A stretch of 64,000 bases of DNA from Paenibacillus sp. FSL H7-0326. GTDB taxonomy: Bacteria > Bacillota > Bacilli > Paenibacillales > Paenibacillaceae. This document shows positions 9,090 to 18,868 of this stretch, piece by piece. The position numbers and the translations under genes are program-made. Position 1 is the first letter of the stretch, and every line of letters starts with the position of its first letter. Location: positions 62,001 to 126,000 of the forward strand of contig NZ_MPVN01000004.1 of assembly GCF_001955535.1 (NCBI RefSeq), given 5' to 3'. The notes under the pieces were generated by a model, which was given only the letters and a program-made list of their open reading frames with translations, was not told where the DNA came from and did not search any database.

Positions 9090-10352
9090 TTGCTCGAAAC
9101 GCTGTTGTTAAACTTTTTGATTTTGCTTTTTCCGGTCGTTATTTTTTTGATTTTCTTCGAAAATAGACCGGTCTCTTATAACAAAAAAATACTGATTATC
9201 CTGTCTACGGTGGCCATGTGTCTGTGCATGCTCATGCCTTTTCAATTGGAGTATGGATATACGTTTGATCTGAGGTATATTCCGTTCCTGCTCGTTGCTT
9301 TGTTTGGTGGATATCGCTGCAGCTTTCCGCTATTTGTAGCGCTAATTGTTTGCAGATTATATGTTGGTGGAGAAGGAGTCCTGCCCGCTGTGTTATTTGC
9401 AATCAGTATATTTATAGCGGCTCCTTTATACAGCAAAAGATTTCTGGGACTGGCTCCCAAGAGGCGGATTGTGGCCGCGGCGGCTACGGCTTTTCTGACT
9501 ATGCTCTGGTACTTGATTACCTTAATCATCGTGATTAAGCAAGTGGATGCTACCTTCTGGAACTTGGCTGGGCATGCGCTGACGACGTATACGGTGTTCA
9601 TGATGATTGCGATGATGCTGATTGAAAAAATAATAGCCAATGCCCATTATCGGGATCGCGTGCTGCAGTCTGAACGATTGAACGTGGTCAGCGAACTTGC
9701 GGCCAGCGTATCTCATGAGATCCGGAATCCGCTGACCGTCACGAGTGGCTTCTTGCAACTGCTCAGTAAATCGGAAACGATGACGGAGAAGGAACGGGGA
9801 TATATTAAGCTGTCACTCGAAGAGCTGAAACGAGCCGAGAAAATTGTGAGCGACTATCTATCCTTCGCCAAGCCGCAGTCACAGAACATGGTGTACGCAG
9901 ACTTAAGCGAAGATCTGGAGTATACCACGAATATTATTTTGCCATATGCGATGATATATGATGTTGAAGTGGAGACCCATTATGACAATTCACTCAGCAC
10001 AAACTACGATCAGCACCAAATTCAGCAATGCCTGATTAATTTATATAAGAATGCGATTGAGTCGATGAAAGAAAAGGGCGGCGGCAAGCTGATCATTCAC
10101 ATCTCGGAGCATAAGGGAAGCATTGTGATTCGCATCGAGGATACAGGGGTTGGCATGGATAAAGAGGAGCTGTCCAGACTGGGCAAGCCATATTACTCCA
10201 CGAAGCAGGAGGGCACGGGCCTTGGGATGCTCATGGTCTATAGCACGATCAACAAGCTGAAGGGCCGAATTGAAGTGGATAGTAAAAAAGGACAGGGCAC
10301 CGTCTTCCGGCTGATCATTCCGGCTGCACCCCCTGATGAGGAAAGAGCGTAA
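9090..10352 (+). CDS. Membrane sensor histidine kinase (KinB-like, 5TM sensor)
   Basis: A 420-residue kinase that would autophosphorylate on His209 (SVSHEIRNPL) and pass phosphate to a response regulator. About five or six transmembrane helices fill residues 1-180, in the style of the 5TMR-LYT sensors of LytS and KinB. Then come HisKA and an HATPase domain with the N box (LINLYKNAIESM), DTGVGMD and GTGLGM boxes. The start is a TTG, supported by AAAGGAAG 9 nt upstream. No response-regulator gene is adjacent, as is usual for sporulation phosphorelay kinases; that role is inferred only from architecture. Confidence 0.88.
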   Translation: MLETLLLNFLILLFPVVIFLIFFENRPVSYNKKILIILSTVAMCLCMLMPFQLEYGYTFDLRYIPFLLVALFGGYRCSFPLFVALIVCRLYVGGEGVLPAVLFAISIFIAAPLYSKRFLGLAPKRRIVAAAATAFLTMLWYLITLIIVIKQVDATFWNLAGHALTTYTVFMMIAMMLIEKIIANAHYRDRVLQSERLNVVSELAASVSHEIRNPLTVTSGFLQLLSKSETMTEKERGYIKLSLEELKRAEKIVSDYLSFAKPQSQNMVYADLSEDLEYTTNIILPYAMIYDVEVETHYDNSLSTNYDQHQIQQCLINLYKNAIESMKEKGGGKLIIHISEHKGSIVIRIEDTGVGMDKEELSRLGKPYYSTKQEGTGLGMLMVYSTINKLKGRIEVDSKKGQGTVFRLIIPAAPPDEERA

Positions 10353-10377
10353 GCTGCTGTCATACGCTCTTTTTTGT
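10344..10377 (+). terminator. Terminator overlapping the kinase stop codon
   Basis: The stem AGAGCGTA / TACGCTCT with an 11-nt loop is followed by TTTTTT. Its left arm contains the stop codon of the kinase gene. Confidence 0.85.
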
Positions 10378-10382
10378 GCGTT

Positions 10383-11519
10383 CTAAAGGTAGTCTTTAAG
10401 TGAAATTTCAATATCAAGCTGGGGCAAATACTCCACGATGATATTTCCATTTTCATCTTTGGCAAAAGTCGTGTTCGATGAATCGTTATAAATATATTTA
10501 TAGGGTCTGATGATGATCTTCTCTGGAACTTCGGCAAAAGGCTGATATCTCGTATCTGATATAAACGTATTGCGAACAGCATCACTTCGCCCAATTCCCG
10601 TTAGTGTCTGGAGCTTATTCCCGCTCTCGTCTAATACATCAAAGGCTATGCCGTTCGTTATAGCGTCATAGGCCACCCCCTCAGGGAGTGAGATCGCTGT
10701 TGTAATGTTCGTTGTAATTGGTGTAAGCTCGATTCTCTTGAGACTGAAGGTAAGGTCTCCATCATCCTTCGAAATACTAGGTTCAATCTCTATATGATCG
10801 CCACTAGTCATCGTCACAGGCACCGACAAGGATAATGGATCGCTGAAGCCATTCATGGATAAGCGCAGTGTTAGTTTAAATTGATCGGGGAAGGACTCTC
10901 CGCCTTGATTACCTAAATCGACAAATTCAATGATTGCTGAGTTATCGTCTGCTCCAGGAAAAGAAAAGATAGGAATATGATTTCCGCTCTCTGAGGCTTG
11001 AACATTTACATCATCTACCCAAATATCAATATCTGATATCTGATCTCGAAGTGACATCGAAGCTGAACTACCAGCTGCTCTTATCAGGCTTAACGATACT
11101 CGGTTCCCGTCATATACAACCTCGGGTACGGTAACCGTAATATCACCTATGGATGCAACTGCATTGGGATGATCGGAGAGGTTCTCATTGGCTGCGCGGT
11201 AGAGCCCGAGATCTCCTGCTAGTCGAAAGATACTCTGCAGTACAGGGATCTGCTGTAGAGAAGCAGCCATGCTTGAGGATGTGAATAGACTTGCTACTAG
11301 AATGACCCCCGCAGCAGTGGAAAGCGAGGTAAGCAGCCAAGTTTTGTGACGGTTTTTTATACGTCTGAGGTGGTTGTGCTTAACTGGATGTCGCTTCTGC
11401 TGCTGGATATACAGCTCGGACATGATGGGCTCCGTAAAATCCTTATGTAAGCTTAAACCCCTAACTTGCGCAGAGATACGTTTTATTTCATCCTCTTGAT
11501 TTATGGAATGCGGACTCAT
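10383..11519 (-). CDS. Membrane anti-sigma factor, DUF4179/DUF5643 type
   Basis: A 378-residue single-pass membrane protein. A cytoplasmic N-terminal region of about 60 residues precedes one helix (TWLLTSLSTAAGVILVASLF), and a large extracytoplasmic beta-rich region follows (SIGDITVTVPEVVYDGNRVSLSL). This is the layout of the DUF4179 proteins encoded beside ECF sigma factors in Paenibacillus. AAGAAGGGGG, 8 nt before the ATG at 11519, decides the start; an upstream in-frame ATG at 11543 lacks a site. The first 32 nt overlap the sigma gene, implying translational coupling. Sequestration of the upstream sigma factor is inferred from context. Confidence 0.82.
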   Translation of the reverse strand: MSPHSINQEDEIKRISAQVRGLSLHKDFTEPIMSELYIQQQKRHPVKHNHLRRIKNRHKTWLLTSLSTAAGVILVASLFTSSSMAASLQQIPVLQSIFRLAGDLGLYRAANENLSDHPNAVASIGDITVTVPEVVYDGNRVSLSLIRAAGSSASMSLRDQISDIDIWVDDVNVQASESGNHIPIFSFPGADDNSAIIEFVDLGNQGGESFPDQFKLTLRLSMNGFSDPLSLSVPVTMTSGDHIEIEPSISKDDGDLTFSLKRIELTPITTNITTAISLPEGVAYDAITNGIAFDVLDESGNKLQTLTGIGRSDAVRNTFISDTRYQPFAEVPEKIIIRPYKYIYNDSSNTTFAKDENGNIIVEYLPQLDIEISLKDYL

Positions 11520-12054
11520 GGATATAACCCCCTTCTTGAGCATGATGCTCGTTTTTGAGCTTCTTGCGTAACCTTTCGTACTTTTTGCGGATGGTGGCAG
11601 ACTTTAAGTCCATGACTTCGGCTATTTCATCGTACGTGTATTCTTCAACAGCTCTTAGCAGCAGGATGTGCTTCTCCTCCATAGTTAATGGATTAAGCAG
11701 ATATTGGAGTTCAGATGGAGAGTCAATTTGGTGTTGTAGTGATGGGCGATACAGCTCTTTTAAGGTATGGAAGAACTTACGGTCACGGGCTTTTTTCTTG
11801 TTGAGATTCAAGCAGTGGTTATATGCAATCTTGTAGAGCCAGGCTTGAAACGATACCGTCGGGGAATAGCTGTTCATGTCTTGATAACTCTTGATAAAGA
11901 TTTCCTGGACGGCATCCTCAGCCTGATCTTTATCGTTAAGAAGGCATTTGCAGTACACATAGATCTGCCTTTGAAATTGCTGAATCACGGTGCGAAATTG
12001 CTCTATGTCACCTTGTTGAATCTCTTGGACAATCTGCTCAATATGGTTAGGCAT
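11488..12054 (-). CDS. ECF RNA polymerase sigma factor
   Basis: A 188-residue sigma-70 factor of the ECF class. Sigma region 2 is clear (DKDQAEDAVQEIFIKSYQDM, then FQAWLYKIAYNHCLN), and region 4 ends the protein (LLLRAVEEYTYDEIAEVMDL, then SATIRKKYERLRKKL). It overlaps the anti-sigma gene, giving the standard sigma/anti-sigma pair. The ATG at 12054 has no good ribosome binding site. AAAGGAG near 12091-12097 is well spaced for an in-frame CTG about nine codons upstream, so the true start may be a little earlier. Confidence 0.9.
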   Translation of the reverse strand: MPNHIEQIVQEIQQGDIEQFRTVIQQFQRQIYVYCKCLLNDKDQAEDAVQEIFIKSYQDMNSYSPTVSFQAWLYKIAYNHCLNLNKKKARDRKFFHTLKELYRPSLQHQIDSPSELQYLLNPLTMEEKHILLLRAVEEYTYDEIAEVMDLKSATIRKKYERLRKKLKNEHHAQEGGYIHESAFHKSRG

Positions 12055-12216
12055 TGGATTGGGTGAGTGACCGGTATTCAGATAGATCGACTCCTTTCGT
12101 CACGTTTGTATATGCTATATAACAACTAAGCAGGATGATTTGTGACGAGCTGTAAAATTATATTTAGATGAAGGCAGGGTATGGTACACTCCAGTAAGGA
12201 GAATGTAAGTAATATA

Positions 12217-12246
12217 TTGACGAAAGTTAACAATTTTAAAATAAAT
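12217..12246 (+). promoter_or_regulatory. Possible sigma-A promoter for rlmH
   Basis: TTGACG at 12217-12222 and ATAAAT at 12241-12246 are 18 nt apart, ending 33 nt before the rlmH start. The -10 element is a poor match, so this is tentative. Confidence 0.3.
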
Positions 12247-12279
12247 AAAAGTTTAGATACAAGCAGGAGGCAGTACAGC

Positions 12280-12759
12280 ATGTTGATTCAGATTATCAGC
12301 GTAGGAAAATTAAAAGAGAAGTACTTAGTGCAGGGCATTCAGGAATATGCGAAGCGGTTAGGGCCTTATGTCAAATTTCAAGTCATTGAGGTGCCTGACG
12401 AGAAAGCACCGGACAATATGAGTGATGCCGAAGTACGGGGCGTCAAAGAACGTGAAGGCGAGCGAATTTTGGCGCATGTGAAGAGTGAAGCACATGTGAT
12501 TGCACTCGCGATCGGGGGTCAGCTGTGGAGCTCCGAGGATCTCGCTGCTGAGATGGACAAGCTCGGAACGTACGGGACAAGCCACATTGTATTTGTAATT
12601 GGCGGGAGCCATGGTCTGTCCGATGCGGTGCTGAAGCGCGCGCAGCAGAAGCTGAGTTTCGGGCGCATGACTCTGCCGCACCAGCTGATGCGGCTTGTGC
12701 TCGTGGAGCAGATTTACCGGGCTGTGAAGATTAATCGGGGGGAACCGTATCATAAGTAG
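12280..12759 (+). CDS. rlmH: 23S rRNA (pseudouridine-1915-N3)-methyltransferase RlmH
   Basis: A 159-residue SPOUT methyltransferase, the usual full length, that methylates pseudouridine 1915 in helix 69 of 23S rRNA on assembled ribosomes. Family landmarks are the start MLIQIISVGKLKEKYL, the AdoMet loop FVIGGSHG and the C-terminus RGEPYHK. AGCAGGAGG lies 10 nt before the ATG; an in-frame ATG 99 nt upstream would give an atypical extension. The last codons and stop form the sequence that recurs downstream as direct repeats, the same gene end that SCC elements target in staphylococci. Confidence 0.96.
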   Translation: MLIQIISVGKLKEKYLVQGIQEYAKRLGPYVKFQVIEVPDEKAPDNMSDAEVRGVKEREGERILAHVKSEAHVIALAIGGQLWSSEDLAAEMDKLGTYGTSHIVFVIGGSHGLSDAVLKRAQQKLSFGRMTLPHQLMRLVLVEQIYRAVKINRGEPYHK

Positions 12760-12768
12760 GGCGAAAAT
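12742..12768 (+). repeat. att-like site 1: the 3' end of rlmH
   Basis: GAACCGTATCATAAGTAG (12742-12759) encodes the last residues EPYHK and the stop of rlmH, followed by GGCGAAAAT. It is the reference copy of a direct repeat found at 21732, 25833 and 27440 and marks the left edge of the accessory region. The corresponding staphylococcal rlmH end is the attB site of SCC elements. Confidence 0.75.
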
Positions 12769-12943
12769 TTTTATGTGATATTATATAATAATTGGAACCA
12801 ATATGGTATACATGTCATTGAGCATTTATAAAGTTTAGCGAATTGAAAGACTTGAAATTAACTTTACTTGGACCTTGTGAGACTCCTGCACCTTAGAATT
12901 TTTTTTATTACATGCAAGGTGGAATCCTAAGTTAGGAGAACCA

Positions 12944-15742
12944 ATGAAAACGGAAGCACAAACTCGAAAAGAACTTATAGATACTAAACTCTATAGTGCA
13001 GGTTGGGATGTGAACAATCCTGCTCAAGTTAAACAGGAGTTTGATATTTCTATACCTCTGACTGAGGGGGTGGCCGAGGGGCGAATGCCTTATGGAGGTC
13101 ATCACTATAGTGATTATGTTCTGTTGGGCAGAGACGGAAAACCACTGGCTGTTGTAGAAGCTAAAAAGAGTTCCACAGACCCTGCAATCGGTCGGGAACA
13201 AGCGAAACAGTATTGTTATAACATTCAAAAGCAATATGGAGGTAAACTCCCGTTCTGTTTTTATACTAATGGATCTGAGATTCATTTCTGGGATTTAGAA
13301 AATTACCCACCTAGAAAAGTCGTAGGCTTTCCAAACCGTGATGATTTAGAACGATTTCATTATATTCGGGAACATAGAAAACCACTTGCCGATGAGCTAA
13401 TAAACACTGAAATCGCCGGAAGAGATTATCAGATTCGTGCGATTCGCGCAGTGATGGAAGGAATAGAGAAGAAACAACGGAAATTTCTTCTGGTTATGGC
13501 TACCGGAACTGGGAAAACAAGAACCTGTATTGCCCTTGTGGATGCTCTAATGCGTGCAGGCCATGCTGAACGGGTATTATTTCTGGTGGATAGAATAGCC
13601 CTACGAGAGCAGGGACTAGCAGCATTCAAGGAACACTTGCCCGCTGAACCCCGTTGGCCTAAGGTCGGTGAGAAGTTAGTTGCGAAAGATCGCCGAATTT
13701 ATATTTCAACCTATCCTACAATGCTAAATATTATAAGGGAAGAAGGAAATAGCCTCTCACCACACTTCTTTGATTTGGTTGTGATTGATGAGAGTCATCG
13801 ATCCATATATAACACTTACGGAGAGGTGCTCGATTATTTCAAGGCAATCAGTCTTGGGTTAACGGCAACTCCATCAGATATTATTGATCATAATACTTTC
13901 AAGCTATTTAACTGTGACGATGGTCTTCCAACATTTGCTTACACGTATGAGGAGGCAGTTAATCGCACCCCGCCTTATTTATGTAATTTTCAAGTGATGA
14001 AGATACATACTAAGTTTCAGGTTGAAGGTATTAGCAAACGAACGATCTCCTTAGAAGACCAAAAGCAATTAATCCTTGAGGGTAAAGAGGTGGAGGAGAT
14101 CAATTTCGAAGGCACTGAGCTGGAGAAGACGGTTATCAATAAAGGAACCAACGCGCTTATTGTGAAGGAATTCATGGAAGAGTCGATTAAAGATTCAAAC
14201 GGTGTTTTGCCTGGGAAAACGATATTCTTTTGTTCTTCCAAGTCCCATGCCCGGAGAATGGAACAAATATTCGACTCGCTTTACCCGGAATACGCAGGTG
14301 AATTGGCTAAGGTGCTTGTCTCGGATGATCCGCGTGTTTATGGAAAGGGCGGACTCCTGGACCAGTTCACCAATAACGATATGCCTCGAGTTGCCCTTAG
14401 TGTTGATATGCTGGATACAGGAATTGATATTAGAGAACTAGTTAATCTTGTTTTCGCTAAGCCAGTTTATTCTTATACCAAATTCTGGCAGATGATTGGT
14501 CGGGGTACTCGACTATTAGAATCACACAAAATAAAGCCCTGGTGTACCGAGAAGGATCGATTCCTTATTTTGGATTGCTGGGAAAACTTTGAATATTTTA
14601 AGCTTAACCCAAAGGGCAAAGAAACAACTGCTCAAATTCCACTTCCTGTACGTTTTGTCGGTATCAGGCTAGATAAGATTGAAAAGGCGCTCGATTTGCA
14701 CAATGATGACATTGCGGGAAAAGAGGTTAATATACTTCGACAACAAATTCAGGAGCTCCCGAGAAACTCGGTGGTCATTCAGGAGTCAGCCACAGACTTA
14801 CACAAGATAGAAAATGATAATTTCTGGACAAAGTTAACGCATGACAAGATTCAATTCTTGCGTACTACCATAAAACCACTATTTAGAACAGTTGCACAAA
14901 CGGATTTCAAGGCTATGCGATTTCAGAAGGATCTACTTGAAGCATCGTTGGCGATGTTGGCTAAAGAGCTAGAGAAATTCGAGACTCTAAAGGATAATAT
15001 CGTCGAATTGATTAGTCAACTTCCACTATCGGTTAATATTGTTGCTAGGGAAGAGTCCATTATTAAGCTTGCTCAAACAAATCATTTCTGGACAAAAGCA
15101 ACAGACGAAACATTCGATGAACTTGCTGTAAGGTTATCTGCTCTTATGAAATATCGGGATAGAGATGTTAAACTTCTTGGACCTGCTCAGTATGATTTTA
15201 TCGATGTGCTTAAAACAAAAGAAATGGTGGAATTCGGTCCCGAACATTCAGTAGTCAGTGTCTCTAAGTACCGTGAAATGGTGGAGGAGCTCATTATGGA
15301 GCTTACTGAGAGTAATCCTATCTTGCAAAAGATCAAAAAAGGAATAGAGATTACCGAAGATGAGGCAGAAGAGCTTGCCACAGTATTGCATGATGAGCAT
15401 CCACATATCACCGAAGATCTACTGAAGAATGTATACAAAAATCGTAAAGCAAAGTTCATGCAGTTCATTAGGCATATTCTGGGGCTTGAGTTATTAGTAA
15501 GTTTTCCGGAAACAGTCACTAGGGCATTTGAACAATTTATCCATAACCATACGAATCTAAGCTCCCGACAACTGGATTTCTTAAACCTGCTCAAGGAGTT
15601 TATATTGGAGAAAGAGACTGTGCAGAAGCGGGATCTAATAGAGTCGCCCTTTACGGTGTTGCACCCACAAGGAATCCGTGGCTTATTTACCACGGCGGAA
15701 ATCAATGAGATTATAGAACTTACAAAAAAGGTGGCAGCATAA
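12944..15742 (+). CDS. hsdR: Type I restriction enzyme, R subunit (HsdR)
   Basis: A 932-residue motor and nuclease subunit that translocates and cuts DNA unmethylated at the HsdS target. The N-terminal nuclease domain has the Asp and E-x-K of the PD-(D/E)xK fold (DYVLLGRDG, VVEAKK). A superfamily 2 helicase follows, with Walker A ATGTGKTRT, the DEAD-box variant VIDESHRS, motif III LGLTATP and motif VI QMIGRGTRL. The C-terminal 350 residues resemble the EcoEI R C-terminal domain. AGGAG precedes the ATG. It is the first gene of a five-gene overlapping operon that is AT-rich compared with rlmH. One base separates it from hsdM. Confidence 0.95.
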   Translation: MKTEAQTRKELIDTKLYSAGWDVNNPAQVKQEFDISIPLTEGVAEGRMPYGGHHYSDYVLLGRDGKPLAVVEAKKSSTDPAIGREQAKQYCYNIQKQYGGKLPFCFYTNGSEIHFWDLENYPPRKVVGFPNRDDLERFHYIREHRKPLADELINTEIAGRDYQIRAIRAVMEGIEKKQRKFLLVMATGTGKTRTCIALVDALMRAGHAERVLFLVDRIALREQGLAAFKEHLPAEPRWPKVGEKLVAKDRRIYISTYPTMLNIIREEGNSLSPHFFDLVVIDESHRSIYNTYGEVLDYFKAISLGLTATPSDIIDHNTFKLFNCDDGLPTFAYTYEEAVNRTPPYLCNFQVMKIHTKFQVEGISKRTISLEDQKQLILEGKEVEEINFEGTELEKTVINKGTNALIVKEFMEESIKDSNGVLPGKTIFFCSSKSHARRMEQIFDSLYPEYAGELAKVLVSDDPRVYGKGGLLDQFTNNDMPRVALSVDMLDTGIDIRELVNLVFAKPVYSYTKFWQMIGRGTRLLESHKIKPWCTEKDRFLILDCWENFEYFKLNPKGKETTAQIPLPVRFVGIRLDKIEKALDLHNDDIAGKEVNILRQQIQELPRNSVVIQESATDLHKIENDNFWTKLTHDKIQFLRTTIKPLFRTVAQTDFKAMRFQKDLLEASLAMLAKELEKFETLKDNIVELISQLPLSVNIVAREESIIKLAQTNHFWTKATDETFDELAVRLSALMKYRDRDVKLLGPAQYDFIDVLKTKEMVEFGPEHSVVSVSKYREMVEELIMELTESNPILQKIKKGIEITEDEAEELATVLHDEHPHITEDLLKNVYKNRKAKFMQFIRHILGLELLVSFPETVTRAFEQFIHNHTNLSSRQLDFLNLLKEFILEKETVQKRDLIESPFTVLHPQGIRGLFTTAEINEIIELTKKVAA

Positions 15743-15743
15743 A

Positions 15744-17315
15744 TTGTTACAAAACAACTCAGTACTCAAAAGTAAAATTGATCAACTATGGAATAAATTC
15801 TGGAGCGGCGGTATATCCAATCCACTAACAGCCATTGAACAGATTACCTATCTACTGTTTATGAAACGACTGGATGATCTGGATCTGAAGCGAATATCTG
15901 ATGCAGAATTTACGGGGGAAGAGTATACCTCTAAATTTGAGGGGGTGTTTACAATTCCCGGCACCGAACAGAAAGTGGATAAGCAGACTCTTCGCTGGAG
16001 TCATTTTAGAAGAATGTCGGCTGAAGAAATGCTTAATCATGTACAAATGAAGGTATTTCCTTTTTTGAAAATGTTGAACGGTGATGAATCACCGTTTACT
16101 CATCACATGAGAAATGCGGTCTTTATTATTCCTAAGCCAGCCTTGCTGGTAGAAGCGATTTCTACAATTGATGAAATATTTTCAGAGATTGAAAAAGATG
16201 CCAACCATGGAGGCCAGACATTTCAGGACATTCAAGGGGATGTCTATGAAATGCTTCTTTCCGAAATTGCCACAGCCGGTAAGAATGGACAGTTCAGAAC
16301 ACCACGACATATCATTAAGCTAGTTGCTGAATTGGTTGAGCCACAACTAGGGAACCGTATTGCCGATCCTGCCTGTGGAACTGGTGGATTTTTGCTTGGG
16401 GCTTATCAGTATATGGTGACTCAGCTTGATAAGAATAAGAAGAATCTGAAGCCTGACGAAGATGGTTTTATTCGCAATTCTATAAGTGGACGCCTAACAA
16501 AAGAAGTCAGTGGTATTTTGAATGATAGCTTATATGGCTACGATATAGATGTCACAATGGTGCGGTTGGGATTGATGAATATGATGATGCATGGTGTGGA
16601 CACCCCTCACATAGATTACAAAGATACTTTGAGTAAAGGTTTTACCGAGTCTAATCAGTTTCAGATCATTATGGCCAACCCACCATTCACCGGTAGTATC
16701 GATAAGGGAGATATCAACGAATCCCTCAAATTAGGAACCACCAAAACGGAACTCTTATTTATTGAGAATATTTATAATCTGCTCAAGATGGGTGGAACAG
16801 CAGGAGTGATTGTGCCACAAGGTGTTTTGTTTAGTAGTGGTAAAGCCTTTATTGAAGCAAGGAAAATACTTGTTGAGAAATGTGAACTGAAAGCAGTTAT
16901 TAACATGCCCAGTGGAGTGTTCAAACCATATGCAGGAGTAAGCACTGCTATTTTAATTTTTACTAAAGGCGGTGAGACCGAAAATGTTTGGTTTTACGAT
17001 ATGCACAGCGATGGATATAGCCTGGATGATAGGCGGACAAAGCTTGAAGGTTATGGAGATTTACAGGATATTGTGATGCAATATATGTTGCGTGATCAGA
17101 CAAAGGAAAGTAACCGCAAAGAGAAGTTTTTCTTTGTGCCTAAGTCGGATATTGTGAAAGAAAAGTATGATCTCTCTATTAGTAGATACAAAGAGGATGT
17201 AATTGAAGAGGTTGATTATGAAAATCCGGCAGTGATTCTTGACAAGCTCAAGACTATGGAGAGTGAAATTGATTTGGAGTTGAGCGAACTTGAGGAGATG
17301 TTGGGATTAAAATGA
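15744..17315 (+). CDS. hsdM: Type I DNA adenine methyltransferase, M subunit (HsdM)
   Basis: A 523-residue N6-adenine methyltransferase that with HsdS protects host sites and with HsdR forms the restriction complex. After the helical N-terminal domain (LWNKFWSGGISNPLTAIEQI), motif I reads DPACGTGGFL and motif IV NPPF, the N6-adenine signature. The start is a TTG one base after the hsdR stop, with GGTGG as a modest ribosome site, so coupling is likely. The ATGA at its end overlaps the hsdS start by 4 nt. Confidence 0.95.
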   Translation: MLQNNSVLKSKIDQLWNKFWSGGISNPLTAIEQITYLLFMKRLDDLDLKRISDAEFTGEEYTSKFEGVFTIPGTEQKVDKQTLRWSHFRRMSAEEMLNHVQMKVFPFLKMLNGDESPFTHHMRNAVFIIPKPALLVEAISTIDEIFSEIEKDANHGGQTFQDIQGDVYEMLLSEIATAGKNGQFRTPRHIIKLVAELVEPQLGNRIADPACGTGGFLLGAYQYMVTQLDKNKKNLKPDEDGFIRNSISGRLTKEVSGILNDSLYGYDIDVTMVRLGLMNMMMHGVDTPHIDYKDTLSKGFTESNQFQIIMANPPFTGSIDKGDINESLKLGTTKTELLFIENIYNLLKMGGTAGVIVPQGVLFSSGKAFIEARKILVEKCELKAVINMPSGVFKPYAGVSTAILIFTKGGETENVWFYDMHSDGYSLDDRRTKLEGYGDLQDIVMQYMLRDQTKESNRKEKFFFVPKSDIVKEKYDLSISRYKEDVIEEVDYENPAVILDKLKTMESEIDLELSELEEMLGLK

Positions 17316-18868
17316 AAAATGCAACATTAAGTGACATTGTTACGAAAAATGGCGTATTTATTGATGGTGATTGGATTGAAAGCAAAGATCAAGACCCTAA
17401 CGGAGAAGTACGTCTTATTCAATTGGCTGATATTGGGGACGGTATATTTTTAAATAAGTCTAGTAGATTTTTGACCAAGAAAACAGCCTTAAAGCTTAAA
17501 TGTACTTTTTTACAAAAAGGGGATTTATTAATTGCACGAATGCCAGACCCTCTTGGTAGAGCATGTATTTTCCCCGGAGATGAAAAGCAATGTGTGACAG
17601 TTGTGGATGTTTGTATATTAAGGCCTAATTCAAAATTAATTTCCAATGAGTATTTAAAGTACCTAATTAATAACTCTAATTTTCGAAACAGGATAATCAC
17701 TTATTCGACAGGTTCTACTCGAAAGAGAATCTCTAGAAGTAATTTGGATAAAATCCAGTTTGACTTACCAGCATATGAGGATCAAATTCGAACCGCAACT
17801 GTTCTCACTCGAGCGGAAAGACTAATTACCAAACGCAAGGAGAGCATTAAGGCGTTGGATGAATTTTTGAAGAGTACGTTTCTGTGGATGTTTGAAGATG
17901 TTATTTCCCATCATGGAAAGCCGTATTTCTTTGATGACTTAAAATCTGATGGAAAAGGCACCTTTTCAAATGGACCATTTGGGAGTGACTTGCTTACATC
18001 AGAATTAAATTCCGAAAAGGGGACCCCGGTTATTTACATTAGGGATATTAAAAATGGAAATCTTGAGTGGATAAGTAATGTATTTGTTACTCCGCAAAAA
18101 GCATCCTTACTGCCTAATTGTCACGTTGTTCCGGGAGATTTATTACTTGCGAAAGTGGGGGATCCTCCAGGTATTGCTGCGGTATACGGTGAAAACATGA
18201 AAACAGCAATAATTACTCAAGATGTTATTCGGGTAAGGTTAAATAATAAAATAGTAAATCCATTATATTTATGTAGTTTTATTAACTCTGAACTAGGAAA
18301 AAGATTAATAAAAAAAATTACGGTGAAGGGTACAAGAAGCAGATTTACCTTGGGTGATTTAAAAAAGTTGCAATTTAAAGTACCGGATATTAGTCTTCAA
18401 AACCGATTTGCCGCCATTGTTAGAAAAATTGAGACTCTAAAAGCAAGATATACCCAAAGTCTAAATGAACTGGAAAACCTCTATGGTTCTCTTAGTAGAC
18501 AGGCATTTAAGGGTGAATTGGATTTGAGTAAGGTTTCGTTGGAATCAAAAAATGAAAATAAAGAACTTCAAGTGAAAATGGAAAGAACACCATATGTGGA
18601 TAATGAACTTATTGATTCAAAAATATATTCAGAAGCCGAGTTAATGAGAATTATTCAATCTATGAAAGGTGAAAGTTTTAGCTTTGACTCTCTCATAACC
18701 GAACTTAAAAAGGCTTCGTTTGAAGAGATGCCCGATTATGGAGAATTAAAAGAAAAAATTTATAGAATGCTGGAAGGGACAAATCCGCTATTGTCGCAAT
18801 CTTTAGTCGAGGTTACAAATGATTTAGGCAAAGTTGAAAAGAAAATAATGCTGAGGATTAACATATGA
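17312..18868 (+). CDS. hsdS: Type I specificity subunit (HsdS) with long C-terminal extension
   Basis: A 518-residue specificity subunit with two target-recognition domains, about 1-130 and 200-345. Each is followed by a helical spacer that starts near DQIRTATVLTRAERLI and LQNRFAAIVRKIETLK. HsdS proteins normally stop soon after a motif like the one here at about 395-405 (RQAFKGELDL). This protein continues for roughly 110 more residues of charged, helical sequence (SEAELMRIIQSMKGESFSF). The extension may contact the ATPase encoded next, which overlaps by 4 nt; that is inference. The recognition sequence cannot be predicted from here. Confidence 0.92.
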   Translation: MKNATLSDIVTKNGVFIDGDWIESKDQDPNGEVRLIQLADIGDGIFLNKSSRFLTKKTALKLKCTFLQKGDLLIARMPDPLGRACIFPGDEKQCVTVVDVCILRPNSKLISNEYLKYLINNSNFRNRIITYSTGSTRKRISRSNLDKIQFDLPAYEDQIRTATVLTRAERLITKRKESIKALDEFLKSTFLWMFEDVISHHGKPYFFDDLKSDGKGTFSNGPFGSDLLTSELNSEKGTPVIYIRDIKNGNLEWISNVFVTPQKASLLPNCHVVPGDLLLAKVGDPPGIAAVYGENMKTAIITQDVIRVRLNNKIVNPLYLCSFINSELGKRLIKKITVKGTRSRFTLGDLKKLQFKVPDISLQNRFAAIVRKIETLKARYTQSLNELENLYGSLSRQAFKGELDLSKVSLESKNENKELQVKMERTPYVDNELIDSKIYSEAELMRIIQSMKGESFSFDSLITELKKASFEEMPDYGELKEKIYRMLEGTNPLLSQSLVEVTNDLGKVEKKIMLRINI

